Positions 19,972 through 27,349 of a stretch of 64,000 nucleotides of DNA are shown piece after piece. The translations under genes and the position numbers were made by a program. Source of the stretch: Devosia sp. (GTDB taxonomy: Bacteria > Pseudomonadota > Alphaproteobacteria > Rhizobiales > Devosiaceae); the NCBI RefSeq assembly GCF_014860165.1, contig NZ_JACZKG010000075.1, forward strand, positions 62,001-126,000. The letters are read 5' to 3'. The notes beneath the pieces were generated by a model. That model did not search any database. It was not told the origin of the DNA and worked only from the letters and a program-made list of their open reading frames with translations. The number at the start of each line of letters is the position of its first letter. The stretch's first letter is position 1.

Positions 19972-20064
19972 AGGAGGCTGGCAACGACCCGTGAAGGTCT
20001 CGTTGGGGCTGCTTCCTTCCGGACCTGACCCGGTTGGCGAGGAACACGTCCGCGCCAACCTCCC
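19972..20064 (-). ncRNA. ffs: Small signal recognition particle RNA (4.5S type)
   Basis: The minus strand carries the universally conserved SRP domain IV segment (GGTCAGGTCCGGAAGGAAGC, complement of about 20010-20031), closed by long-range pairing of GGGAGGTTGGC at the 5' end with GCCAGCCTCCT at the 3' end. The length of about 93 nt matches the bacterial small SRP RNA that binds Ffh for co-translational membrane targeting. It lies just upstream of dnaX, a common position in alphaproteobacteria. Ends are estimated from the terminal helix. Confidence 0.93.
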
Positions 20065-20071
20065 GGTTCGC

Positions 20072-20100
20072 TATATGCGAACAAAACGTGGCTTTGGCAA
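20072..20100 (-). promoter_or_regulatory. Predicted promoter of the SRP RNA gene
   Basis: On the minus strand TTGCCA (20100-20095) and CATATA (20077-20072) are spaced 17 bases apart and end 7 bases before the predicted 5' end of the SRP RNA. Confidence 0.45.
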
Positions 20101-20116
20101 GACCTCAGGATCGGAA

Positions 20117-20788
20117 CTATCCAGCGTACGCAACCCAGCCACGGAAGCTGAAGGCGGTGTAGAACTGGGTGATGTCGGTAAATCCGGCTTTGCGGAGCAG
20201 GGTTTCCTCCTCGGCAGGGTCGAGAATTGTCAGCCGCGTGCCGATGGCCTGGCGGGCGCTGTCCATCTGCTCGGGCGTCAATCCGGCCGCGGCGCCAAAG
20301 GCGACGTGGCGGGCGATCCACCGCGAGCGCTCGGGCTCGGCCTGGGGGAAGCTTATATGGGCGAGCACGAAAGGTGCGCCGGGCTTGAGGCGGCGGCGGA
20401 GCTGGCGCAGCGCATCGAGGCGCTGTTCAGGCGTCATGAAGTGGAAGACGAGGATGCAGGTGGCTCCGTCGAAGGGGCCATCGGGCGCGATGTCGATATA
20501 GCCTTCATGAAGCCGGATACGCGCGGCGTGCTCGGCAGTGGTTTTCGCCGCCAGATGGAGCATGGGTCCGGATGGGTCGACGCCATCGAATGACCAATGC
20601 GCATGGCCATCGGCGAAAGCCTTGAGTTCGAGCCCGCCTCCGGCGCCGAGGACGAGCATCCGGCCATCGGGAGGCACGCGTTCGGCGAGGAGGAGCATCG
20701 TCATGCGGAGCAGACCGGCATAGCCGGGGACCTGGCGGGGCGGGCCATCGAGGTAAGACGCGGCACCCTGCTCATCGAAGTAGGACAT
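20117..20788 (-). CDS. Class I SAM-dependent methyltransferase
   Basis: A 223-residue cytoplasmic methyltransferase. The SAM-binding motif I is MLVLGAGGGLELKAFA (about residue 44), followed by the acidic motif FDGVDPSGPML and the post-motif FDGATCILVFHFM. I place the start at ATG 20788, with CGGAG about 8 bases upstream. A perfect palindrome lies 20 bases before the gene and suggests control by a dimeric repressor. The substrate is unknown. Confidence 0.85.
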   Translation of the reverse strand: MSYFDEQGAASYLDGPPRQVPGYAGLLRMTMLLLAERVPPDGRMLVLGAGGGLELKAFADGHAHWSFDGVDPSGPMLHLAAKTTAEHAARIRLHEGYIDIAPDGPFDGATCILVFHFMTPEQRLDALRQLRRRLKPGAPFVLAHISFPQAEPERSRWIARHVAFGAAAGLTPEQMDSARQAIGTRLTILDPAEEETLLRKAGFTDITQFYTAFSFRGWVAYAG

Positions 20789-20808
20789 AGGCGGCACTCC
20801 GGATCATT

Positions 20809-20827
20809 TGTAACTTCTATTGTTACA
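20809..20827. promoter_or_regulatory. Palindromic operator upstream of the methyltransferase gene
   Basis: TGTAAC-N7-GTTACA is a perfect 6-base inverted repeat about 20 bases upstream of the methyltransferase ATG, in AT-rich DNA unlike its surroundings. No regulator gene is adjacent, so the binding protein is unknown. Confidence 0.5.
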
Positions 20828-20936
20828 TGACTGGCGCCGGGTCAAGCCCGCGGTGCGTAAACCATGATTGCATATGGAGCCGGACGCGTGCCGCCCTTCG
20901 CGTTAAGGTTTCGTCAACCATAAGCGGGAGGGCGCC

Positions 20937-21104
20937 ATGCGTGTTCCATCCATCGGTCTGACGCGAGACGAGCGGCATATCGTCGAAGAAGGCTACCGCC
21001 TGGCCGAGCACATGCTGCGCAACTACCAGGATCCGCCGAGCCTTGCCGCCACGCTCGGCAAATGGCTCAAGCAATTGCGCCTCATGGTACTGGCGCGCGA
21101 CTGA
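20937..21104 (+). CDS. Small hypothetical protein (55 aa)
   Basis: An ATG at 20937 with GGGAGG 6 bases upstream opens a 55-codon frame ending at TGA 21104. The product begins MRVPSIGLTRDERHIVEEG and continues as an amphipathic, mostly helical sequence (AEHMLRNYQDPPSLAATLGK, then WLKQLRLMVLARD). The strong ribosome-binding site and a balanced composition support it. It has no cysteines or membrane segment. No family is recognised. It sits alone between divergently placed genes. Confidence 0.6.
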   Translation: MRVPSIGLTRDERHIVEEGYRLAEHMLRNYQDPPSLAATLGKWLKQLRLMVLARD

Positions 21105-21112
21105 GGCCTCGC

Positions 21113-21967
21113 TTACCGCTCGGGCCGATAGGGCCTTGGCAGATGCACCAGCGTTACCAGCACCACCGAAATCAGCATCAGCAGGTACCACGAGCCGAGC
21201 TTGCCCCAGCTGACCATGGCCCAGCCATCGACCTGGTCGGGATAGATCCAGGCGCGCGACCAGGTGCCGATATTCTCGGCGATCCAGATGAACATCGCCA
21301 CCAGCAGGAAGCCGAGCAGCATGGGCATGCGGTGGCGAAAACGGAACACGCGATAATGCATGGTGCTACGCGCATAGAGCACCACGACCACGGCGAAGAG
21401 CAGCCAGCGGAAATCGAAGATGAAATGGTGGCTGAAGAAGTTGACGTAGATCGCCACCGCCAGCAGCACCGTCATCCAGACCGGCGGATAGCGGGTAAAG
21501 GTTATGTCGAAGATGCGCAGGATGCGGGCCATGTATGAGCCAACGCAGGCATACATGAAGCCGGAAAACAGCGGCACCCCGCCCAGCCGGAAGACGGCGG
21601 GCTCCGGGTAAATCCATGAGCCGGCCGCCGTCTTGAACAGCTCCATGCCGGTGCCGACCACGTGGAAGATCAGGATGACCTTGGCCTCGTCCAGCGTTTC
21701 GAGCCTGAACACCAGCATGCCTGTTTGGATCACCAAAGCGGCGATGAACCAGAGGTCGTAGCGGGCAAGGCCGATATCGGGCCACCACAGCCGCGTCAGC
21801 AGGATCATGCCCAGCATCAACCCGCCGAACAGGCAGGCCCAGGCCTGCTTGAGGCCGAAGACCAGGAATTCGATCGCGCCATCGGCAAGCGACCCACGCG
21901 GCAGGCGCGCAAGCACAGCATGCGCGGCCGCGTCGATCCGCGCTTCCAAACTCGTGAACTGGTTCAA
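21113..21967 (-). CDS. DUF817 family membrane protein
   Basis: A 284-residue multi-pass membrane protein matching the DUF817 family, whose function is unknown. Recognisable family segments are FLVFGLKQAWACLFGGLML near residue 35, a central GMELFKTAAGSWIYPEP, then GVPLFSGFMYACVGSYMAR and HHFIFDFRWLLF. About eight hydrophobic helices are present. The start is TTG 21967, within a purine-rich AGGGGC context; the next in-frame ATG would remove conserved residues. Confidence 0.85.
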   Translation of the reverse strand: MNQFTSLEARIDAAAHAVLARLPRGSLADGAIEFLVFGLKQAWACLFGGLMLGMILLTRLWWPDIGLARYDLWFIAALVIQTGMLVFRLETLDEAKVILIFHVVGTGMELFKTAAGSWIYPEPAVFRLGGVPLFSGFMYACVGSYMARILRIFDITFTRYPPVWMTVLLAVAIYVNFFSHHFIFDFRWLLFAVVVVLYARSTMHYRVFRFRHRMPMLLGFLLVAMFIWIAENIGTWSRAWIYPDQVDGWAMVSWGKLGSWYLLMLISVVLVTLVHLPRPYRPER

Positions 21968-22128
21968 GCCCCTCGCCCTTGCTCACATCGCCCCGGCTGG
22001 ATATGCCCTGTCGAAGGTTTCGGAATTATGGCGGTGCGTCGCCGATCTGATACCACAGTCTTTGTCGCGTTTTCGAACCGGAAGTGGGTCACCCCCATTT
22101 CCTGGAAACGCCCAATGGAGAAGCCGGA

Positions 22129-22989
22129 ATGGCCAGACGTCGCCCCACCTCCCTGCGGACCTCGGTTGAAGACGTCGCCGCCTCCAAACGCGCGCCATCG
22201 ACGCCACAGACGCAATCGGCGGCGTTCCGGCTGGCCTTTGCCGACGACGAATTCCTGACCTCCGAGGACACGCGCGGCGTCCGCTTCCAGCTCGAATACC
22301 TCAAGACCGAATTCAGGCTGCGCGAGCGGGGCATCAATTCCACCGTCGTGCTGTTTGGCGGCGCCCGCATTCCGGCGCCCGGCATGCCGGCCTGGGCCGC
22401 CAAGAACGAGGTGCAGAAGAAGAATCTCGAAGCCGCGTCGCACTATTATGACGAGGCGCGGCGCTTCGCCCAGTTGGCCTCGTTCACCTCCAAGGCGCTC
22501 GACTTCAAGGATTATGTGGTGGTGACGGGCGGCGGCCCGGGGGTGATGGAAGCGGGCAATCGCGGCGCGGCCGATGTCGGCGCGCCCTCGATCGGGCTCA
22601 ATATCGTGCTGCCGCACGAGCAGGCGCCCAATCTCTACGTGACGCCGGAGCTCAGCTTCAACTTCCACTATTTCGCCACCCGCAAGATTCACTTCCTGAT
22701 GCGAGCCAAGGCGGTGGCGGTGTTTCCCGGCGGTTTCGGGACGCTGGACGAGTTCTTCGAGACGCTGACGCTGATCCAGACGGGGCGCATGGAGAAGGTA
22801 CCGCTGTTGCTGTTCGGCGCGGAGTTCTGGCGCAAGGTCATCAATTTCGAGGCGCTGGCGGAGGCGGGCACCATCGCCCCCGACGATCCCAAGCTGTTCC
22901 ACCTGGTCGATACCGCCGAGGACGGCTGGGACATCATCCGGCAGTTCTACAACCTGCCCGTGATCGATGAGGTCCTGCGGGGGGATTGA
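22129..22989 (+). CDS. LOG family protein (TIGR00730-type Rossmann fold)
   Basis: A 286-residue protein of the LOG/lysine-decarboxylase-like family. It has the GGGPGVMEAGNRGA nucleotide-binding segment near residue 143 and the PGGFGTLDEFFE signature near 205. Short LOG proteins are cytokinin-activating phosphoribohydrolases or AMP nucleosidase-like; longer bacterial forms like this one are of uncertain substrate. The ATG at 22129 has GGAG 8 bases upstream. Confidence 0.88.
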   Translation: MARRRPTSLRTSVEDVAASKRAPSTPQTQSAAFRLAFADDEFLTSEDTRGVRFQLEYLKTEFRLRERGINSTVVLFGGARIPAPGMPAWAAKNEVQKKNLEAASHYYDEARRFAQLASFTSKALDFKDYVVVTGGGPGVMEAGNRGAADVGAPSIGLNIVLPHEQAPNLYVTPELSFNFHYFATRKIHFLMRAKAVAVFPGGFGTLDEFFETLTLIQTGRMEKVPLLLFGAEFWRKVINFEALAEAGTIAPDDPKLFHLVDTAEDGWDIIRQFYNLPVIDEVLRGD

Positions 22990-23072
22990 GCGATTGAGCG
23001 AGGGCATCGCCGGTATTGGTTAGGGATCGGCCCGGCGAGGTGATAGGCCCAGTGCCAATCAGGAGCGACCCC

Positions 23073-23309
23073 ATGGCGACAATGTATCTCGTTCAGGCCT
23101 TCAAGCTGAGCGGCAAGAAGCTGATTGCCGACCCGGTGCAACAATCTAAATCCGCCGACAAGGCCATGGCGACGGCCGAACGGCTGGCACCCAGCCGCGC
23201 CGGCGTCATCGCCTTCTCGCAGGAAGTCGACATCGAAACCGACACCTATGACGAGCTGCGCGTGTTGCTGCGCATCGGCTCGCTGCCGCCCGGGCTGATG
23301 GAAGGCTGA
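23073..23309 (+). CDS. Small conserved hypothetical protein
   Basis: A 78-residue soluble protein starting at ATG 23073 with AGGAG 6-7 bases upstream. It reads as a beta-strand/helix/strand domain (YLVQAFKLSGKKLIADPVQQ, then KAMATAERLAPSRAGVIAFSQEVD and TYDELRVLLRIGSLPPG). The middle helix resembles the small DUF-type proteins common in Hyphomicrobiales, but I cannot name a family. The stop is immediately followed by the large palindromic repeat. Confidence 0.75.
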   Translation: MATMYLVQAFKLSGKKLIADPVQQSKSADKAMATAERLAPSRAGVIAFSQEVDIETDTYDELRVLLRIGSLPPGLMEG

Positions 23310-23310
23310 G

Positions 23311-23432
23311 CATTCAGCTGATGCTGGCCTGCAAATACCGGTCTTCTGCGCTTCCGGTCCATACGTACCCAAACGTACGCTCCGGTCCGGTTCTCGAAAA
23401 CCGGCATTCTCGGCTCAGCCTGAGCTGAATGT
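23311..23432. repeat. Nested palindromic intergenic repeat, copy 1
   Basis: Outer arms CATTCAGCT (23312-23320) and AGCTGAATG (23424-23432) enclose inner inverted segments and a core beginning GTCTTCTGCGCTTCCGGT (23342-23359). The same 18-base core recurs at 48440-48457 in another nested palindrome with different outer arms. It lies between convergent genes and may fold into one long hairpin. Confidence 0.75.
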
Positions 23433-23464
23433 GCGCTCCTTGTTTTGCTGGCGGGCCGAAGAGC

Positions 23465-24292
23465 CTATGGGCTCTCGGCGGGGTAGACGCCGAGCACCTT
23501 GAAATAGTCGGTGAAGAACTTGAGTTCGTCGAAGGCGTGCTGCACGCCGATGTCGGAGGGGTGGCCCTCGATATCGGCATAGAACTGGGTGGCGGTGAAG
23601 GCGCCGCCCACCATGTAGCTTTCGAGCTTGGTCATGTTGACACCATTGGTGGCAAAGCCGCCCATGGCTTTATAGAGCGCCGCCGGCACGTTGCGGACGC
23701 GGAAGACGAAGGTGGTCTTGACCTTGCCATTGCCCGCCGGGGCTTCCTTGGGCTCGCGCGAGAGCACGAGGAAGCGCGTGGTATTGTGGTCGGCATCCTC
23801 GATATTGGAGGCCAGCACATCAAGGCCATAGATCTCGCCGGCGAAACGGGATGCGATGGCGGCAACCGACTTGTCGGCCTTCTGGGCGATCTCGCGGGCC
23901 GAACCGGCGGTGTCGACGGCGTTGATGGTGCGGAAGCCATGGTCGGCGATGAATTTGCGGCACTGGCCCAGGGCGACCGACAGCGACTGCACCGCCTTGA
24001 TGTCGCCAAGGGTGGCGCCGCGCACGCCCAGCAGGTTCATCTCGACCCGCAGGTAGGTCTCGCCGATGATGTAGAGACCACTTTCGGGCAGCAGGTGGTG
24101 AATGTCGGTGATGCGGCCATAGAGTGAATTCTCGACCGGCACCACGGCATAGTCTGCGCGGCCCGACTGCACCGCGTTGATGGTTTCCTCGAAGGTGACG
24201 CAGCCGATCGCTTCTTCGCCGGGGAAGACATTGGTGGCGGCAGCATGGCTGAAGGCGCCGGGCTCGCCCTGGAAAGCGATCTTCTTGGTCAT
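23465..24292 (-). CDS. pheA: Prephenate dehydratase
   Basis: A 275-residue monofunctional enzyme that converts prephenate to phenylpyruvate in phenylalanine synthesis. The catalytic domain shows IAFQGEPGAFSHAAA at the start, VVPVENSLYGRI and the TRF motif in DHNTTRFLVLSRE. A C-terminal ACT domain for feedback control by phenylalanine covers about residues 190-275 (VPAALYKAMGGFATNGVNMT and LESYMVGG, the counterpart of the ESRP motif). There is no chorismate mutase domain. Confidence 0.95.
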   Translation of the reverse strand: MTKKIAFQGEPGAFSHAAATNVFPGEEAIGCVTFEETINAVQSGRADYAVVPVENSLYGRITDIHHLLPESGLYIIGETYLRVEMNLLGVRGATLGDIKAVQSLSVALGQCRKFIADHGFRTINAVDTAGSAREIAQKADKSVAAIASRFAGEIYGLDVLASNIEDADHNTTRFLVLSREPKEAPAGNGKVKTTFVFRVRNVPAALYKAMGGFATNGVNMTKLESYMVGGAFTATQFYADIEGHPSDIGVQHAFDELKFFTDYFKVLGVYPAESP

Positions 24293-24552
24293 GGTGGATG
24301 TCCGTTGCTGATAGGCGGAAGGCTTGTGGACCGGGGCCGAAACGGAGTCAATTCAAGCCCGCCGCCAAGGCGCCACATGGCGGCGGCGAGGAATTGTCGC
24401 AGTGGGGCTTTGCATGGTTGCGCCGCCACTGCCTTGCGACTATCTTCCGCGCGCGTCGGCCCCCTCCGTTGAGGCGATTTTCCTTTGGGATATCGAAAGT
24501 TGGGACGGGATCGACTACAAGTCCACAGGGGATGGACCGGCAGAGAGACCAA

Positions 24553-25350
24553 ATGGATTCGTTCGAGCTTAACAAGATCATGGGCGCCGTGCTGGGCACG
24601 CTGTTGTTCGTCATGGGCGCCGGCTTTGTCGCGGAAGCCATCTACCATCCTATCGAAGGCCGCGGCCCGGGCTATGCCCTGCCCGAGCCCGAGGCTACCG
24701 AAGGCGGGGACGCCGTGGCGGAAGTCGAGGCCGAGGTTCCGCTTGGCGTGCTGCTGGCCAGTGCCAGTGCCGAACGGGGCGCGACGGCCGTCAAGAAGTG
24801 CCAGTCCTGCCACAATTTCGGCGAGGGCGAACCCAACAAGCAGGGCCCGGGCCTTTATGGCGTTGTCGGCCGGCCCGAAGGCAGCCATGAGGGCTTCGCC
24901 TATTCAGAAGCCCTTATGGCGCACAATGCTGCCGGGGACATCTGGACCTACGAAAACCTCAATCACTTCCTGACCAAGCCTGCCGACTATGCGCCTGGCA
25001 CCAAGATGAACTTTGCCGGCATTCGCACGGCGGAAGAGCGCGCCGATATCCTGGCCTATCTGCAGACGCTGTCGGCCGATCCAGTGCCGTTCCCGGCTGC
25101 CGATGTGGCTCCGGTCGAGGGTGGCGAAACGGCCGATCCGGCAGCGCCGGCTGCGGAAGCCGCCGGGACCCAGCAGCCCGACGCGACCGCGCCGACCGAT
25201 CCGGCCGCCACCGAACCTGCCAATGCAGCAGCGCCGGCAGCTCCCGCCGAGGTCGTCGACACCCCGACAACGACGCAGAGCGAAACGCCGGTGGAAGGCA
25301 CGCCGACCACCAGCGGCACCGAGGCCGCTCCGGCGCCAGCCACCAACTAG
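24553..25350 (+). CDS. Membrane-anchored cytochrome c (CycM type)
   Basis: A 265-residue class I cytochrome c. An uncleaved N-terminal helix (about residues 8-28, after MDSFELNKI) anchors it in the inner membrane with the haem domain in the periplasm. The haem site CQSCH is at 83-87 and the distal Met is M152 in GTKMNF. In alphaproteobacteria this type links the bc1 complex and the aa3 oxidase. A tail of about 85 residues rich in Ala, Pro and Thr follows the cytochrome domain and is unusual. ATG 24553 fits the conserved family start; ATG 24532 in frame is an alternative. Confidence 0.92.
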   Translation: MDSFELNKIMGAVLGTLLFVMGAGFVAEAIYHPIEGRGPGYALPEPEATEGGDAVAEVEAEVPLGVLLASASAERGATAVKKCQSCHNFGEGEPNKQGPGLYGVVGRPEGSHEGFAYSEALMAHNAAGDIWTYENLNHFLTKPADYAPGTKMNFAGIRTAEERADILAYLQTLSADPVPFPAADVAPVEGGETADPAAPAAEAAGTQQPDATAPTDPAATEPANAAAPAAPAEVVDTPTTTQSETPVEGTPTTSGTEAAPAPATN

Positions 25351-25376
25351 GCTCGCCGCGATACCGTCATTCTCAA

Positions 25377-25417
25377 CAGGAGCCGCGCCCGACAGGGTTG
25401 CGGCTCCTGGCTTTTCC
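25377..25417 (+). terminator. Rho-independent terminator after the cytochrome c gene
   Basis: A perfect 10-base stem (CAGGAGCCGC at 25377-25386 with GCGGCTCCTG at 25400-25409), a 13-base loop and a trailing CTTTTCC tract. Confidence 0.85.
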
Positions 25418-25429
25418 TAGGATCCGATC

Positions 25430-26368
25430 ATGCTGCTGCTGCACCTGTCCGATGTCGACGAGGCGAGCTGGGCCGAGAAGCTGCGATCTGCGCTAGCGCC
25501 CTACCCCGTGGTGCGGCGCGGCGAGGCGTTCAACCCGGCCGACGTGCGCTACATCTTCGTGTGGAAACCCAAGCCCGATGCGTTCGAGGGACTTGATGGC
25601 CTCAAGGCGGTGCTGTCGCTGGGCGCGGGTGTGGATGCGTTGATGAAGCATCCAAGGCTGCCCGACGCGCCGATCGTCCGCTTCGTCGACGCCGATCTCA
25701 GCCAGCGCATGAGCGATTATGTGGTCGCCCACGTCACGATGCATCATCGGCTCTATACTCGCTTCCGGGCCGACCAGAAGGCGAAGCGCTGGAGCCAGCT
25801 CTACCCGCCCGCCGCATCGGAGACGACGGTGGGTATCATGGGCATGGGCGTATTGGGGCAGGATGCCGTGGCGCGTCTCAAGCCGCTGGGGTTTGCGCTG
25901 CGCAGCTGGAGCCGCACCCCCAAGGCCATAGACGGCGTCGAGGGCTTTGCCGGGGAGGAATCCTTCGAGGCCTTCCTCGGTGGCACCGATATCCTGGTGA
26001 ACCTGTTGCCGCTGACGCCGGAAACAACAGGCATTCTCAACTACGAGACCTTCGGCAAGCTGCGGCGCGGCAACCTCAATGGCGGCCCTGTCATCGTCAA
26101 TGCAGCACGGGGCGGGCACCAGCGCGAGGCCGATATTGTCAAGGCGCTGGGCGATGGTACGCTGGGGGCGGCGAGCCTGGACGTCTTCGAAACCGAGCCC
26201 CTGCCCGAAAGCAGCCCGCTCTGGGACATCGAGAACTGCTACATCACGCCCCATATCGCGGCGATCAGCAACGAGAAGAGCGGCGTTGCCTATTTCAGCA
26301 AGATCATCCGCGCGCACGAAGCCGGCGAGCCGTTGATCAATGTGGTGGATCGCAAGCGGGGATATTAA
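25430..26368 (+). CDS. Glyoxylate/hydroxypyruvate reductase A-like 2-hydroxyacid dehydrogenase
   Basis: A 312-residue NAD(P)H-dependent D-2-hydroxyacid dehydrogenase close to GhrA. The Rossmann motif is GIMGMGVLGQDA near residue 136. The substrate-binding LGAGVDALM is at about 67-75, the catalytic Arg is in NAARGGHQ, Glu is in VFETEPLP, and the His is in ITPHIAA. It reduces glyoxylate or hydroxypyruvate in the cytoplasm. It is preceded by a strong terminator, so transcription starts separately. Confidence 0.9.
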   Translation: MLLLHLSDVDEASWAEKLRSALAPYPVVRRGEAFNPADVRYIFVWKPKPDAFEGLDGLKAVLSLGAGVDALMKHPRLPDAPIVRFVDADLSQRMSDYVVAHVTMHHRLYTRFRADQKAKRWSQLYPPAASETTVGIMGMGVLGQDAVARLKPLGFALRSWSRTPKAIDGVEGFAGEESFEAFLGGTDILVNLLPLTPETTGILNYETFGKLRRGNLNGGPVIVNAARGGHQREADIVKALGDGTLGAASLDVFETEPLPESSPLWDIENCYITPHIAAISNEKSGVAYFSKIIRAHEAGEPLINVVDRKRGY

Positions 26369-27294
26369 AGCTCCAGCGCCCAGTATTGGCCATTGAGGTC
26401 GGCGCCGAAGGAGTGGTGCTTATCCTCGCGGACCAGGGCGAAGCCGGCACCCTGGTAGATGCGGCGGGCCGAGACCAGGCAATCCTGGGTCCAGAGGATG
26501 ATGCGCTTGTAGCCCGAAACGCGCGAGAAGCGGACGGCTTCCTCGACCAGCCGCTTGCCGATGCCGCGGCCGCGAAAGGCCGGTTCGGTATAGAGCATGC
26601 GCAACTGGGCGGTGCCCGCGGCGTCCTCGGTGGCCGGAATGATGAAGACGGAGCCAGCCACCTGGCCATCCTGCTCGGCGATCCATAGCCCCTTGGGCGG
26701 ATTGGCGGGGGCGGCCTCGTATTCGGCATAGATGCGGGTGATGAGCGTTTCGAACTCGCCGTTCCAGCCCTGCTCCAGATGGTAGAGCAGGCCCTGGCGG
26801 TGAATGAGCCAACCGATCTCGCCGATGCGGTGGGGACGCAGGATCAGCGGCTCATCGCCCGGTTCGGCCAACAGGGACTCGATGCGCCGCATGGCGTCGA
26901 CGAGATCGCGACGACCGAGTTCGTCCAGTGGCTCCAGCAGGCCATTGGCCGCCGCCGCATCGCTCATCTCGTTGAAGTGCCGGAACAGCGCATCGCCCTC
27001 TGATGTCAAAGCCAACGGGGTGGAGCGCCGGTCTCGGCTGCGCGGCAGCACGGCAACGATGCCCTGATCAACCAGCCGCAGGACCAGCCGGCTCATCTGG
27101 CCTCGATCCATGTCCAGTTCCTCGGCGATCGTGGAGGATGTGGCGTGGCCGCGCTTGCCCAGTTCGTAGATGACCCGGGCTTCGCTCAGGCTATGCGGGC
27201 TCTTGTGCATACCCTCATCGAGCAGTCCGATAATCCTGGTGTAGAAGCGATTGAAGGCGCGCACCTGCGCGATATCGGCGGGGTTGACGGCCAC
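26365..27294 (-). CDS. MarR-family HTH and GNAT acetyltransferase fusion protein
   Basis: A 309-residue two-domain protein. Residues 1-140 are a MarR winged helix (LSEARVIYELGKRGHATSSTIAEELDMDRG, split here: recognition helix about 60-75, wing DRRSTPLALT). Residues 155-309 are a GNAT N-acetyltransferase fold, with the acetyl-CoA loop RGRGIG at 241-246 and the C-terminal YQGAGFALVRE. Such fusions are widespread; the acetylated substrate is unknown. Palindromes just upstream suggest autoregulation. It ends 4 bases into the hydroxyacid dehydrogenase gene. Confidence 0.88.
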   Translation of the reverse strand: MAVNPADIAQVRAFNRFYTRIIGLLDEGMHKSPHSLSEARVIYELGKRGHATSSTIAEELDMDRGQMSRLVLRLVDQGIVAVLPRSRDRRSTPLALTSEGDALFRHFNEMSDAAAANGLLEPLDELGRRDLVDAMRRIESLLAEPGDEPLILRPHRIGEIGWLIHRQGLLYHLEQGWNGEFETLITRIYAEYEAAPANPPKGLWIAEQDGQVAGSVFIIPATEDAAGTAQLRMLYTEPAFRGRGIGKRLVEEAVRFSRVSGYKRIILWTQDCLVSARRIYQGAGFALVREDKHHSFGADLNGQYWALEL

Positions 27295-27318
27295 GAGTGC
27301 GACTCCAACTGGCTGACT

Positions 27319-27343
27319 GTTGATATAGTCAACTAACTAGTTG
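27319..27343. promoter_or_regulatory. Overlapping palindromes, candidate MarR operator
   Basis: GTTGA-N5-TCAAC (27319-27333) overlaps CAACTA-N2-TAGTTG (27330-27343) in a short AT-rich gap between the aminopeptidase stop and the MarR-GNAT start. Placement and TTGAC-type halves fit an autoregulated MarR operator. Confidence 0.55.
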
Positions 27344-27349
27344 TCAAAG

